Source: Treponema sp. (GTDB taxonomy: Bacteria > Spirochaetota > Spirochaetia > Treponematales > Breznakiellaceae). Taken from it: DNA of 52,900 nucleotides. Where the stretch lies: contig JAIROG010000019.1 in NCBI GenBank assembly GCA_031257675.1, positions 1 through 52,900 on the forward strand. The letters run 5' to 3'. Positions 1 to 7,656 of the stretch are shown here, piece by piece. The number at the start of each line of letters is the position of its first letter. The stretch's first letter is position 1. A program made the position numbers and the translations under genes. The notes beneath the pieces are model-generated. The model saw only the letters and a list, made by a program, of their open reading frames with translations. It did not search any database and was not told the DNA's origin.

Positions 1-124
1 CAGCCAAATCCAGATAATAAGCCGCTGTCATAGCGCGACGCGTTTTTCGCCGCCATGCTCAAGTCCAACCCGCTCCAATTCCTTACATACGGAGGCAATC
101 TCACCGCAAATTGGCGAAAACAAA

Positions 125-714
125 GGATCATGTAAAATAGCGTCTAATGGAAAAAGCTCGATATACTGGTTAAACGGGCGGCGTCATTGCCGCCGAAGCG
201 GAGAGGGGCGTAAAAACAGAGTTTTGTCTATACCGTTGAGAACGAGCGTACATGGCGGGACTTGCCGAAAAAGTTTGGTCCCTGTCATTCGGTCTACGCG
301 CGCTTTAACCGTTGGGCGAATAAGGGGGTATTGGAACAGGCGATTGTCGCGTTGCAGATGGGGGATTGATAGACGGGAAGGCGTTTTCATTGGACGCGGC
401 CGCAATCAAAGTCCATTCTGACGACCAGGGATCGGCGGGCAAGCGACAGGGAAGTCGCGGAGGCAGGAATGCGAAGGCTCGCGCGGCGGCGGGCCGTCTT
501 TCGCTGAAAAGGGTGGGGTCAATGAATCAGGCGCATCTGTGGAATCGCGTCCGGTATGTCTATAAGGGGTCGAAATGAAGCCGGACGGTTCTTTCGACGG
601 ACAAAGGGACGCTGCAGGGTTTGCGCCCGTTATGACAAACTTGACATGCTGTTCACCGCATGTATGTATGCGGCGATTATTGTTGTCTCTTTGTCTTGTG
701 TGAACACGCCCTAA
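125..714 (+). pseudogene. IS5-family (IS427-like) transposase relic
   Basis: Three pieces of one IS5-type transposase can be read in different + frames. Around 272-360 is WRDLPKKFGPCHSVYARFNR, the classic N-terminal motif of the family, ending at an in-frame stop. From about 369 follows IDGKAFSLDAAAIKVH, the DDE-domain entry with its first aspartate. At 628-714 is the C-terminal RYDKLDMLFTACMYAAIIVV with a natural stop at 712-714. Most of the catalytic domain between roughly 590 and 628 has been deleted, and frameshifts separate the first two pieces. No terminal inverted repeats were found. The left limit is approximate. This is a dead element. Confidence 0.85.
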
Positions 715-824
715 TATGAAAATTCCTTCATTTTATATGAAATGGAATTTTGGGCGCACAGAAAGAAAAGGCTTTTCGCAACGGAATAAATCCGCCGCGA
801 GGCGTTAAACCGCGCTTGAAACAC

Positions 825-870
825 GCGAAACGAACTGCCCCGCGTTGAAAAGCGGGGCAGTTCGTTTCGC
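825..870. terminator. 19-bp perfect hairpin downstream of the ABC importer operon
   Basis: Arms 825-843 and 852-870 are perfectly complementary (19 bp, GC-rich core CTGCCCCGC) around an 8-nt loop. It lies 117 nt past the stop codon of the substrate-binding protein on the minus strand and 110 nt past the IS5 relic on the plus strand. No long T-run follows on either side, so termination or mRNA 3'-end stabilisation is an inference. A shorter AT-rich inverted repeat lies at 719-726/744-751. Apart from these two structures nothing was recognised in 715-986. Confidence 0.5.
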
Positions 871-986
871 ATTTCTCATAAACATAACGGGAACGACGCG
901 AAGCCGTTGCAGAAAGCCGGCGGCGCAATGTTCACAGCGCGGGAGCGCGTCTTCCGCGCCTCCGGCGCCCACGTCGTGTTAGATCG

Positions 987-2015
987 TTAGAACAACGAGT
1001 CAGGTACGCCCGGCAATGCATAGAACGTATTTGCGACCAACGCATTCACATCGACATCGGCCTTGACCAGACCAATTTGTTGCAACTCGCGCGCATTGCG
1101 TTCAATAGCGGTGCGAGCCTGGCTTACCGAAGCTTTGTAGTTGTACGTCTTGAGCACTTGGGCGTTGACCTCTGGATCGCCGGCAATGTATTTTTTCTCA
1201 GCCAAAATTTTTGTGGTCTCTTCAGGGTTTTCCTGCACCCACTTCGCCGCTTTCTGGATGGCGCGGAGGAACTTTGCCGCCGTTTCCGGGTGGGCGGCGA
1301 TAGTCGCCGAGCGGAACGGGGTTACGCAGCAAAATTCATTTTCCAAGCCATGACCTGTGGCGTTGTTGATGACCACTCGAGCTTTGCCCTCGTTCTCAAT
1401 GATTGTGGCCGTAGGATCTCCCGAACCGATGGCATCAACCAGACCGCGTTCCAACGCCAAGGGAAGCTCCGCGCTGGGATAAATGACCCATTCTATATCC
1501 GCGTCGTCTCCGTCCACTTTCAAGCCTTCAGCCGCAAGCACACGCGAGGGAATCACCTTGGTGCTTGAATTAAGACTCGGTACGCCGATTTTCTTTTTAA
1601 CGCCGTTTACCGGCGCAAAGTCAGCCGGCGTTTTGATGGGCGAGTCAGGACTCACCAATGTTTTGACGCAACCGGTGTGCAGGGCAAGCGGGATTTTCAC
1701 ATCCAGACCATTGGCGATGGGCTGAATCAGCGTAGCCAAGAGGTTGTTGGTCACGTCGATTTGCCCTGTGGTCAACAGGTTCATCGCGGTTCCCGGCTCC
1801 AGATTGACCCACTCGTACTTGAGTCCCTCCGCCTCATAAAACCCTTTGGCTATTGCGATATAGAACGGCGCTTCACAAAGCCCGCCCTCAACCGGATAGC
1901 CGATTTTAAGGACATAGTCCCCGCCGGCGGACGCCGCCGCGTCATTGTCGCCGCGGGCAAACATGAAAGAACTCGCTAGGCAAAACGCCAGCGCTGTTAA
2001 AACGATTTTCTTCAT
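987..2015 (-). CDS. ABC transporter substrate-binding protein, SsuA/THI5 (NMT1) type
   Basis: A 342-residue periplasmic binding protein. It has a cleavable signal sequence (basic MKK start, hydrophobic stretch, then ARGDNDAAAS) without a convincing lipobox. The mature part starts with the family pattern KIGYPVEGGLCEAPFYIAIA followed by KGFYEAEGL, and later has GQIDV and GLVDAIGSGDP, typical of the NMT1/SsuA fold that binds nitrate, sulfonates, taurine or pyrimidine precursors. The start is supported by an AGGAG box 8 nt upstream. It is the last gene of a minus-strand operon with a permease and an ATPase. The ligand cannot be read from sequence. A sulfonate would fit the sulfur genes elsewhere in the window, and a thiamine precursor would fit the broken ECF S-component next to it, but both are inference. 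Confidence 0.9.
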   Translation of the reverse strand: MKKIVLTALAFCLASSFMFARGDNDAAASAGGDYVLKIGYPVEGGLCEAPFYIAIAKGFYEAEGLKYEWVNLEPGTAMNLLTTGQIDVTNNLLATLIQPIANGLDVKIPLALHTGCVKTLVSPDSPIKTPADFAPVNGVKKKIGVPSLNSSTKVIPSRVLAAEGLKVDGDDADIEWVIYPSAELPLALERGLVDAIGSGDPTATIIENEGKARVVINNATGHGLENEFCCVTPFRSATIAAHPETAAKFLRAIQKAAKWVQENPEETTKILAEKKYIAGDPEVNAQVLKTYNYKASVSQARTAIERNARELQQIGLVKADVDVNALVANTFYALPGVPDSLF

Positions 2016-2099
2016 TTTTCACTCCTTCTATGAAGAATATTAGTATAAGGAACCAACGGCTCCTGTTTTTCTTTCCTAAAGGAAAGCGCTAACCCTATT

Positions 2100-2439
2100 T
2101 CATGTACGGACAGAAAGCGGCGCGCGGACATCTGCTCCGGGCGCGTACATCAGCCGTGCCGCGGTACCAATCAGAATGCGGGGGACTGTCGCAATATAAA
2201 AGCGGCCCATAGCCATGTCTATGGGCGTCGCCGCCATGAGCGCGGACTGATTGAATGACGTTGAACACGCCAAACAAAAACCCTATGAAAAACACGCCGA
2301 AAAGAGCTTCCAGAATTGCGTCTATGATGACCGGCGTCTGTAAGATCATGCTTGACGCTCCAAAGGGAAAGACAATGAAGCTCAGCCTCGCAGTACCGGG
2401 GACGATCGCAACGGCCGGGAGAACGTCGGTGACCGCCAT
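2100..2439 (-). pseudogene. Decayed ECF transporter S-component
   Basis: On the minus strand the stretch MAVTDVLPAVAIVPGTARLS, then FPFGASSMILQTPVIIDAIL and FIGFLFGVFNVIQS, is the hydrophobic N-terminal half of an ECF-type vitamin-uptake S-component. At about 2230 the reading frame breaks. The next frame continues as ALMAATPIDMAMGRFYIATV, then PRILIGTAARLMYAPG, which is the expected continuation, and stops at 2100-2102. A single frameshift plus loss of the C-terminal helices therefore explains the locus. It sits between the ATPase and the binding-protein genes, so it was once co-transcribed with the importer. Substrate class is not identifiable. Confidence 0.7.
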
Positions 2440-2488
2440 GCTTTTTACCGTAATAGTCAGCTCCTTTCCCTGCGAATGCGCCATCCGC

Positions 2489-3313
2489 CTACAGGTGATA
2501 TTCCAAATCCGCGCGGGTTCCGGCAAAATGCAGAATCCTTAAAATTTTTGCGCGTAGTTCCAAAAATTCCGGATCATCGCGCCGCCGGGGATGCCCGATT
2601 CCCACGGTAATAATATTTTCGATTTTAGCGGGACGGGCTGACATCACCACAATCCGTTCAGCCATATAGACGGCTTCATCCACATCATGGGTGACCATCA
2701 CCACAGTCATGCGCCGCTCCGCGCCGCTTCGCGCCCCTTGCCAGATTTTCAGGATTTCATCCTGCATATTCATCCTAGTAAAGGCGTCCAGCGCTCCCAG
2801 CGGCTCGTCCAGAAGCAGAACCTTTGGATGATTGACCAGCGCCCGCGCCAACGCGGCTCTTTGCGCCATGCCGCCGGAAAGATGATGAGGGTAGGATTTC
2901 TCGAATCCTTCCAGTCCCACCAGTTTGAAAAAATCGGGAATAGTATGTTTTTCTTCTTTATAGATGCCGCGTGAGCGCAAGCCGTACGCGATATTTTCAT
3001 AAATGGTCATCCACGGGAACAGAGTGGGATCCTGAAAGACCAGCCCCCGCTCAAAGCCGGGCCGCGTAATCCGCTCCCCATCCAACGTTACGACACCGCT
3101 GTCCGCATGCGCCAGTCCTGCGATAATCCTGAGCAAGGTTGATTTGCCGCATCCCGAAGGCCCGATAAGCGAGATGAACTCTCCGGGTTCAAACCGTAAA
3201 TCAACGTCGTTCAACACCAATAGATCGCCATTTTCCTCCTGGGGAAAACTCTTGCGGACATTCTGTATTGCTATTAACCCTTGCTTCTCCAATGGCATTC
3301 CTCCATTCACCAT
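2489..3313 (-). CDS. ABC transporter ATPase, nitrate/sulfonate/taurine type
   Basis: A 274-residue ATPase of the SsuB/TauB class. Walker A is GPSGCGKSTLL, the Q-loop FQDPTLFPWMTI, the signature LSGGMAQRAALARAL, Walker B VLLLDEPLGALD, and the H-loop VTHDVDEAVYMA. The ATG at 3311-3313 is chosen because it has an AAGGGA box and overlaps the permease stop (3307) by 7 nt. The open frame extends upstream to 3514, but that part is antisense-like translation of the permease gene and lacks ATPase features. It energises import through the permease encoded just upstream and receives substrate from the binding protein at 987-2015. Confidence 0.93.
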   Translation of the reverse strand: MVNGGMPLEKQGLIAIQNVRKSFPQEENGDLLVLNDVDLRFEPGEFISLIGPSGCGKSTLLRIIAGLAHADSGVVTLDGERITRPGFERGLVFQDPTLFPWMTIYENIAYGLRSRGIYKEEKHTIPDFFKLVGLEGFEKSYPHHLSGGMAQRAALARALVNHPKVLLLDEPLGALDAFTRMNMQDEILKIWQGARSGAERRMTVVMVTHDVDEAVYMAERIVVMSARPAKIENIITVGIGHPRRRDDPEFLELRAKILRILHFAGTRADLEYHL

Positions 3314-4305
3314 CTGATTGTTCCCTTCTGCCAACTTAGAATACGGTTGCGAAATTTGAATTGCAGACCGATGAGAAATGAAAACGTGACGGCGATCGCA
3401 ATAAGCGCCGCATACACGTTGGCATACGCCAATGTCTCCCGTTGCCAGTTGATGTACCACCCGATGCCGAATTTGCATCCGATCATTTCCGCTGCCATAA
3501 GCGTAAGAAAACATGAGGATGTGCCGTTAAAAAGACCGGTAAAAATATTCGGCATGGCGCCGGGAAGCGCAACCGAAAAGATGTTCCGCAAGGTGTTCGC
3601 GCCCAAAGTGCTGGAAACCTCATAGTAGTTTTTATGCACGTTCATAATCCCGGAACTGGTAAGCACTGTGGTGGGAAACCATACGCCTAACGCGATGAGA
3701 AATAAACTCGCGCTGGTCGGCTTCAGGAAAATGACCAGCGCGATGGGAATCCACGCGGTGGACGGAATGGGTCCCACAATACGGATGAAAGGCATGATCC
3801 AATAGTTAAACCGCTGGCTCCAGCCTATAAGCGTACCGGTGAACACTCCCAGAATGGCGCCCAGGAAAAAGCCTCCCAACAGCAGCCGAAGGGAATACAC
3901 CAGGCACCGCAACAAGAAAAACCAATCTTCCACAAACACGCCGATAATCCGTTCAGGCGCCGGAAAATAGAGGCTGGGAAGAAGATTGAATTTCAGGCTT
4001 ATCAGGTTGTATAACCCCAAAAACAAAAATCCAACTGACAAAAAAGAGCTTTTAAAAAGCAACTTTTCCCGCGCCTTTTGATTAAAAACAGCCGCGACAG
4101 CCCACGCGGTGAAAACGCCGATGAGTATGTACAAAAGCCTCGTAAAATACGGCAAAATCTTCACGCGGTAGCCGTGGTACGCGGGAAGCGACATGTGTAT
4201 CGCCAATACTGCGGCAAGCGCCAGAACAGGGAGAAAAAGACGCCATGCAAACCGTCCAGCCCTTGTTGAACGCGCCGCTTTTGTTTTTATATTGCCATTC
4301 GTCAT
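3307..4305 (-). CDS. ABC transporter permease, SsuC/TauC type
   Basis: A 332-residue inner-membrane permease. About four hydrophobic segments in the first 130 residues precede the conserved BPD_transp_1 domain. The cytoplasmic EAA loop is visible near residues 235-260 (YYEVSSTLGANTLRNIFSVA, then LPGAMPNIFTGL), which is the contact site for the ATPase. The start ATG at 4303-4305 has GGAGG 8 nt upstream. An in-frame ATG 69 nt further up lacks a ribosome binding site. The N-terminal region is longer than in minimal SsuC proteins. It is the first gene of the importer operon, driven by the promoter at 4397-4425. Confidence 0.92.
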   Translation of the reverse strand: MTNGNIKTKAARSTRAGRFAWRLFLPVLALAAVLAIHMSLPAYHGYRVKILPYFTRLLYILIGVFTAWAVAAVFNQKAREKLLFKSSFLSVGFLFLGLYNLISLKFNLLPSLYFPAPERIIGVFVEDWFFLLRCLVYSLRLLLGGFFLGAILGVFTGTLIGWSQRFNYWIMPFIRIVGPIPSTAWIPIALVIFLKPTSASLFLIALGVWFPTTVLTSSGIMNVHKNYYEVSSTLGANTLRNIFSVALPGAMPNIFTGLFNGTSSCFLTLMAAEMIGCKFGIGWYINWQRETLAYANVYAALIAIAVTFSFLIGLQFKFRNRILSWQKGTIRW

Positions 4306-4396
4306 AGAGACAACCTCCGGTTTTCCAAAACGTAGTTTTAAGAAAGGCTTTGATATAATACCTATAAATACCAAGTGAATAGTATGAATTTACATC

Positions 4397-4425
4397 AATC
4401 TACCAAATAAAAGAATCTTTGTCAA
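4397..4425 (-). promoter_or_regulatory. Promoter of the ABC importer operon
   Basis: On the minus strand TTGACA (4425-4420), a 17-nt spacer and TAGATT (4402-4397) form a strong sigma-70-like promoter. The leader to the ATG at 4305 is about 85 nt and AT-rich. No TPP or other riboswitch consensus was recognised in it. Confidence 0.7.
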
Positions 4426-4518
4426 GATGTTTTTGAAAAAAAATAGAAATTGAGCTTGTTTCAAAACCTAAAATTTTGGGACAGCCTCCATTCGATCAGT
4501 CTTTTTTGCGGCGCCCTC

Positions 4519-4548
4519 TTGACGGGACATTCATAAATAGCGCACAAT
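4519..4548 (+). promoter_or_regulatory. Promoter of the PilZ gene, predicted leaderless
   Basis: TTGACG (4519-4524), 18-nt spacer, CACAAT (4543-4548). The -10 box ends 6 nt before the ATG at 4555, so the transcript would begin at or next to the start codon. No Shine-Dalgarno sequence lies between. Confidence 0.5.
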
Positions 4549-4554
4549 AACAGC

Positions 4555-4893
4555 ATGTTTGAGCAAAGAAAAAACATACGGTACAGAACCATTGCGCGGG
4601 CGCGTCTTCCCGGAGTCTCTGAAGAAGACGCTCTTTTGAAAGATTTTAATATAACCGGTTGCAAGATTGAGACGACTGTTCATATTGAATTAACCAGAGG
4701 CGCCGTATACACCATTGAGGTGTTGCCGGAAGCAATCTCCAAAATAAGCAAATTTGAAGTGCATGGCGAAGCCCGATGGATAAAAACGAATGGAGATTCG
4801 TATGAAGCGGGCTTTATGATAACGGCTTCTCCGGGTAAAAAAGAATTTCAACGGTACGTCGACTACCTTGCGTGGCGTTCTTCCGCCGTGTAA
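4555..4893 (+). CDS. PilZ domain protein
   Basis: A 112-residue single-domain PilZ protein. The N-terminal RKNIRYR supplies the arginine cluster that binds cyclic di-GMP, and DFNITGCKIE at about residues 29-38 matches the second motif (D/N-x-S-x-x-G) with Asn replacing Ser. The rest is a predicted beta-barrel ending in a short helix. It probably acts as a soluble c-di-GMP effector or adaptor; its target is not shown by the neighbours. The stop overlaps the next start as TAATG, so translation is likely coupled to the methyltransferase gene. There is no ribosome binding site, and the promoter suggests a leaderless message. Confidence 0.85.
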   Translation: MFEQRKNIRYRTIARARLPGVSEEDALLKDFNITGCKIETTVHIELTRGAVYTIEVLPEAISKISKFEVHGEARWIKTNGDSYEAGFMITASPGKKEFQRYVDYLAWRSSAV

Positions 4894-5882
4894 TGGATGC
4901 GCCGGTCAAGGGGTGGGTGTATCAGCCTGTTCCCGGATTTGAATCTCACCTTGCGCGGGAGTTGTCCGAGGGCGGGTCAGGCTGTGCGCCGCAACGGGCG
5001 GGACCGTTCTATCTTTCAGAAACTCCGCCGTTCATGCCGAACGGCGCTTCGCCGGATATTCCGCGCGATACGGTTTTCTGGTTCCAAAATTGCTGGCTTG
5101 AACCGTTTCAAGCGGTTTTTGCATCCATTTCTGAGGCTGCGTCCATCCTTCGCGGCATTCAGCGGAACTGGGTTGCCGCGCTGTTCACCCAATACCGGCG
5201 CGGGGCGCTCATCATGAAAAAGTTGCCGCCGCTATCCGCAAAACGCCGCCCTTTCCCGTGGCGGGCGCCGGATTCGCCTATGGGCGCGTGGACGTTGCTT
5301 GACGCGCACACCCTGCTCGCATCTCCCCGTTGCTCAAGCCCTTTTCCCAATGGGACGCTTGAATTCGAAGAGGACAAGATACATCCGCCGAGCCGCGCGT
5401 ATCTGAAATTATGGGAGGCGTTTGCCCTAACCGGCGCAATGCCCGGCAAGCATGATCGCTGCCTTGATGCGGGCGCGAGCCCGGGCGGCTGGACATGGGC
5501 GCTTGCGATGTTGGACGCGACGGTTGCGGCGGTTGACCGCGTGTCCATTGACGACGCGCTCCTTACCCTGCCGAACGTCTCGTTTATAAAGCATGACGCC
5601 TTTACGCTAAAACCCGAAGACATAGGCCGCATTGACTGGTTGTGCTGCGATGTGATCTGCTATCCGCCGCGTTTGTATGAATGGGTTGAGAAATGGCTGG
5701 CATCCGGATTGTGCGACAATTTTGTTTGCACGATAAAAATGCAGGGCGAACCTGACTTTGAGACCACACGGCGGTTCGCCGCGATTCCAGGGAGCAGGGT
5801 GACGCACCTTCATCACAACAAACATGAGCTTACATGGATATATGCGCCGGTTGCGTCAGCATCGCCGTCCGCGCTACGCTAA
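4893..5882 (+). CDS. FtsJ/RlmM-like 2'-O-ribose RNA methyltransferase
   Basis: A 329-residue protein with an N-terminal substrate-recognition part and a C-terminal Rossmann methyltransferase. Motif I is CLDAGASPGGWTWALAMLD. The K-D-K-E catalytic tetrad of the FtsJ family can be traced as Lys in SRAYLKLWEAF, Asp in WLCCDVICYPP, Lys in VCTIKMQG and Glu in HNKHELTWIY. Architecture and length fit RlmM-type enzymes that methylate the ribose of a 23S rRNA cytidine (C2498 in E. coli), though the exact target is inferred. It starts within the TAATG overlap with the PilZ gene. Its 3' end abuts, and may overlap, the antisense end of the decayed aldehyde dehydrogenase. Confidence 0.8.
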   Translation: MDAPVKGWVYQPVPGFESHLARELSEGGSGCAPQRAGPFYLSETPPFMPNGASPDIPRDTVFWFQNCWLEPFQAVFASISEAASILRGIQRNWVAALFTQYRRGALIMKKLPPLSAKRRPFPWRAPDSPMGAWTLLDAHTLLASPRCSSPFPNGTLEFEEDKIHPPSRAYLKLWEAFALTGAMPGKHDRCLDAGASPGGWTWALAMLDATVAAVDRVSIDDALLTLPNVSFIKHDAFTLKPEDIGRIDWLCCDVICYPPRLYEWVEKWLASGLCDNFVCTIKMQGEPDFETTRRFAAIPGSRVTHLHHNKHELTWIYAPVASASPSALR

Positions 5883-6755
5883 TTGAACGCCCAATACCCA
5901 AAAAAATCTTGATCACGGACGGCAACGCGGCGATACGCTTGCCTAAAGGCGACGCATCGTCAAGAAGGGCCCGCGCCTTGAGCATCTTGCGGAATCCCAT
6001 TTCCGTGTGGGTGCGTCAAGCCCGGATCCCTCAAAACCGCCCCACAGCGTTTCGGCAAGCCCGTGAGACATCAGGAGATCATTTGTCATCGCCGCGCCGG
6101 CATTGACGCGCGCGACGAGTTTTCGCTCAAGCCTTCGGTTGCGCGACATCACAGTACCGGCGAGAGCGTAGGGCGACGCATTCGCCACTGACCGCCTCCT
6201 CGTCGCCAGCGACCGAAACAACGGCAATGACCGGTCCAAAAACTTCTTTCTTCATAATGGGCATGTCGCTCCGCGCATTGACAGTACAATCGCGGGCGCA
6301 AGGAGGACGCGCCGTTAAATCGCCAGAGCTTTTTGCGGCCACAGTCGCGCCCATTTTTAGACAGGCGCGACCTGTTTGGCAACCGCCCGCTTCTGTTTGA
6401 GGTTGAACATGGTCCCGGCATCATACCCCATGCCGTTGGTTTTGCGGTCGCCTTGGATCCGGCTGTCACTGCGGCTGTGGTCGAGTTGGAGCTTTTCTGT
6501 CGCCGAAGAGAGTTTTTATCTGTTTATACACAGCGGCGTGGACGAACACGCGCTGTACGCCGCCGCAGGATTGCCCCGCGTTGGAAAATCCCGCCCGCAC
6601 TATGCTGTTGACAGCCTTCTCCATATCGGCGTCCGCCCGGATAATAGCCGCGTCCGCGCCGCTCTTTAAGGAAGCGCGGCGCACTTTGTCTGAACGGTCA
6701 TGCCGCGCGCGATAATCACGGCGATTTCTTTCACGGATTTTTTATTTTCACTCAT
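5860..6755 (-). pseudogene. Aldehyde dehydrogenase, internally deleted and frameshifted
   Basis: The minus strand keeps the true start (ATG 6753-6755, good AAGGAAA box, overlapping the previous stop as ATGA), then about 29 codons (MSENKKSVKEIAVIIARGMT...) ending at a stop. The roughly 200-residue cofactor-binding part that should follow is missing. The reading resumes as AAIIRADADMEKAVNSIVRA with GFSNAGQSCGGVQRVFVH, the active-site region: the usual GQ-x-C is present. After frameshifts it continues through MPIMKKEVFGPVIAVVSVAG, SPYALAGTVMSRNRRLERK and RVNAGAAMTNDLLMSHGLAE to a C-terminus near 5860. The gene is clearly dead. It would have been co-transcribed with the glycogen-binding protein upstream. 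Confidence 0.85.
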
Positions 6756-7513
6756 TTTCCTTGTACAATGGTCTGCGATACGGGACGCCCGTCACGGTAC
6801 ACTCTCGCGGGGTTGCTTTGATCGAGGTGGCGTTCACCTCGGTAGAAAAAGACGTATTGGTACGTTCCCGGCGGAAGTCTCAGGGTCAATTCGTAATGTC
6901 CCGGTTCTTTTTCTTTCATCTCATACATGAAGGGATCCCAGTTGTTGAAACTGCCCGCCACATAGATCGTCTCGCGTGGAAAAGCGTCAAACCTGAATGT
7001 CACTGCGCCGGACGGAGCGGTCTGCTGGGCAAGGGGTCTTGAAACCTTCGGCATGGGCGCGATAGAGCGGGCTAAACCGGATTCGTCAATCCGCTGATTG
7101 GGATTCAGGGGATCCGTAGTCCACAATCCATTGATAATCAACCGGTATTCCACCGATTCAAGACCTTCCGGCACCGTGTACGGGTAAAACAGAATTCCCG
7201 AATCCTTGTAAACTACGGGCGGCATCTGCTTGCTGTCGGATTCAGGCTGGGGATTCGGCGCATCATCGGGAATCAGGAGTTTCTGGAACCAGTAGACTTT
7301 GGAAAAACCCTCGTGGGCAAACGCTATGCCTACTCTCTGGTAAGCGGCGGGCGCCGTAAACAGGATGCCGTCGTCCATCACTTCAGGAACGCCGGAATTT
7401 TTCAAATTTACCAAATGGTTTATAAATTGATATGATGTTGTATCAAGCGCGCCAATTGTGCCGATAATAAGAGGAAGAAGCATTATAAAGATTACTTTTG
7501 ATTTTGCTTTCAT
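6752..7513 (-). CDS. Exported glycogen-binding (CBM48/AMPK-type) domain protein
   Basis: A 253-residue protein. The first 22 residues form a signal peptide or anchor (KAKSKVIFIMLLPLIIGTIG). The C-terminal 90 residues are a clear glycogen-binding domain: TFRFDAFPRETIYVAGSFNN, WDPF, and PPGTYQYVFFYRGERHLDQS, with the conserved W, N and Y carbohydrate-contact positions. The middle (YPYTVPEGLESVEYRLIING, LWTTDPLNPN) looks like a second, degenerate domain of the same fold. It may recognise alpha-glucan in the envelope or have a structural role; no enzyme domain is present. It is divergent from the TPR gene, and its stop overlaps the start of the decayed aldehyde dehydrogenase. Confidence 0.82.
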   Translation of the reverse strand: MKAKSKVIFIMLLPLIIGTIGALDTTSYQFINHLVNLKNSGVPEVMDDGILFTAPAAYQRVGIAFAHEGFSKVYWFQKLLIPDDAPNPQPESDSKQMPPVVYKDSGILFYPYTVPEGLESVEYRLIINGLWTTDPLNPNQRIDESGLARSIAPMPKVSRPLAQQTAPSGAVTFRFDAFPRETIYVAGSFNNWDPFMYEMKEKEPGHYELTLRLPPGTYQYVFFYRGERHLDQSNPARVYRDGRPVSQTIVQGK

Positions 7514-7524
7514 GGTTCTTTACA

Positions 7525-7553
7525 ATTATCGGATAATATTGCAATATATTCAA
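7525..7553 (-). promoter_or_regulatory. Promoter of the glycogen-binding protein gene
   Basis: Minus strand TTGAAT (7553-7548), 17-nt spacer, GATAAT (7530-7525), with the -10 box 11 nt before the ATG. A 12-bp perfect palindrome centred on TGCA (7536-7547) fills most of the spacer and could be an operator for this gene or the divergent one. A small hairpin (7557-7562/7570-7575) lies in the leader of the divergent gene. Confidence 0.5.
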
Positions 7554-7656
7554 GAAGCCGAAATGTAAATTCGGCAAGCCGGGGCAAACTTTGTGGAGAT
7601 TCCTTCGGCAGCCATTTCAGAGAGATGGATTAACCAAATTTGTTCAAGGGAATAAT

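Noticed and set aside
1-124. Minus-strand reading near the left edge (CGEIASVCKELERVGLEHGG) as a gene fragment
   Set aside because: Only about 40 codons, an in-frame stop follows, and the window edge prevents testing. Too little to call.
3314-3514. N-terminal extension of the importer ATPase
   Set aside because: The reading is antisense-quality sequence lying within the permease gene. The ATG at 3313 has a ribosome binding site and starts the conserved domain.
4306-4396. TPP or other riboswitch in the leader of the THI5-like importer operon
   Set aside because: The AT-rich leader shows none of the conserved TPP-riboswitch strings or the expected helices.
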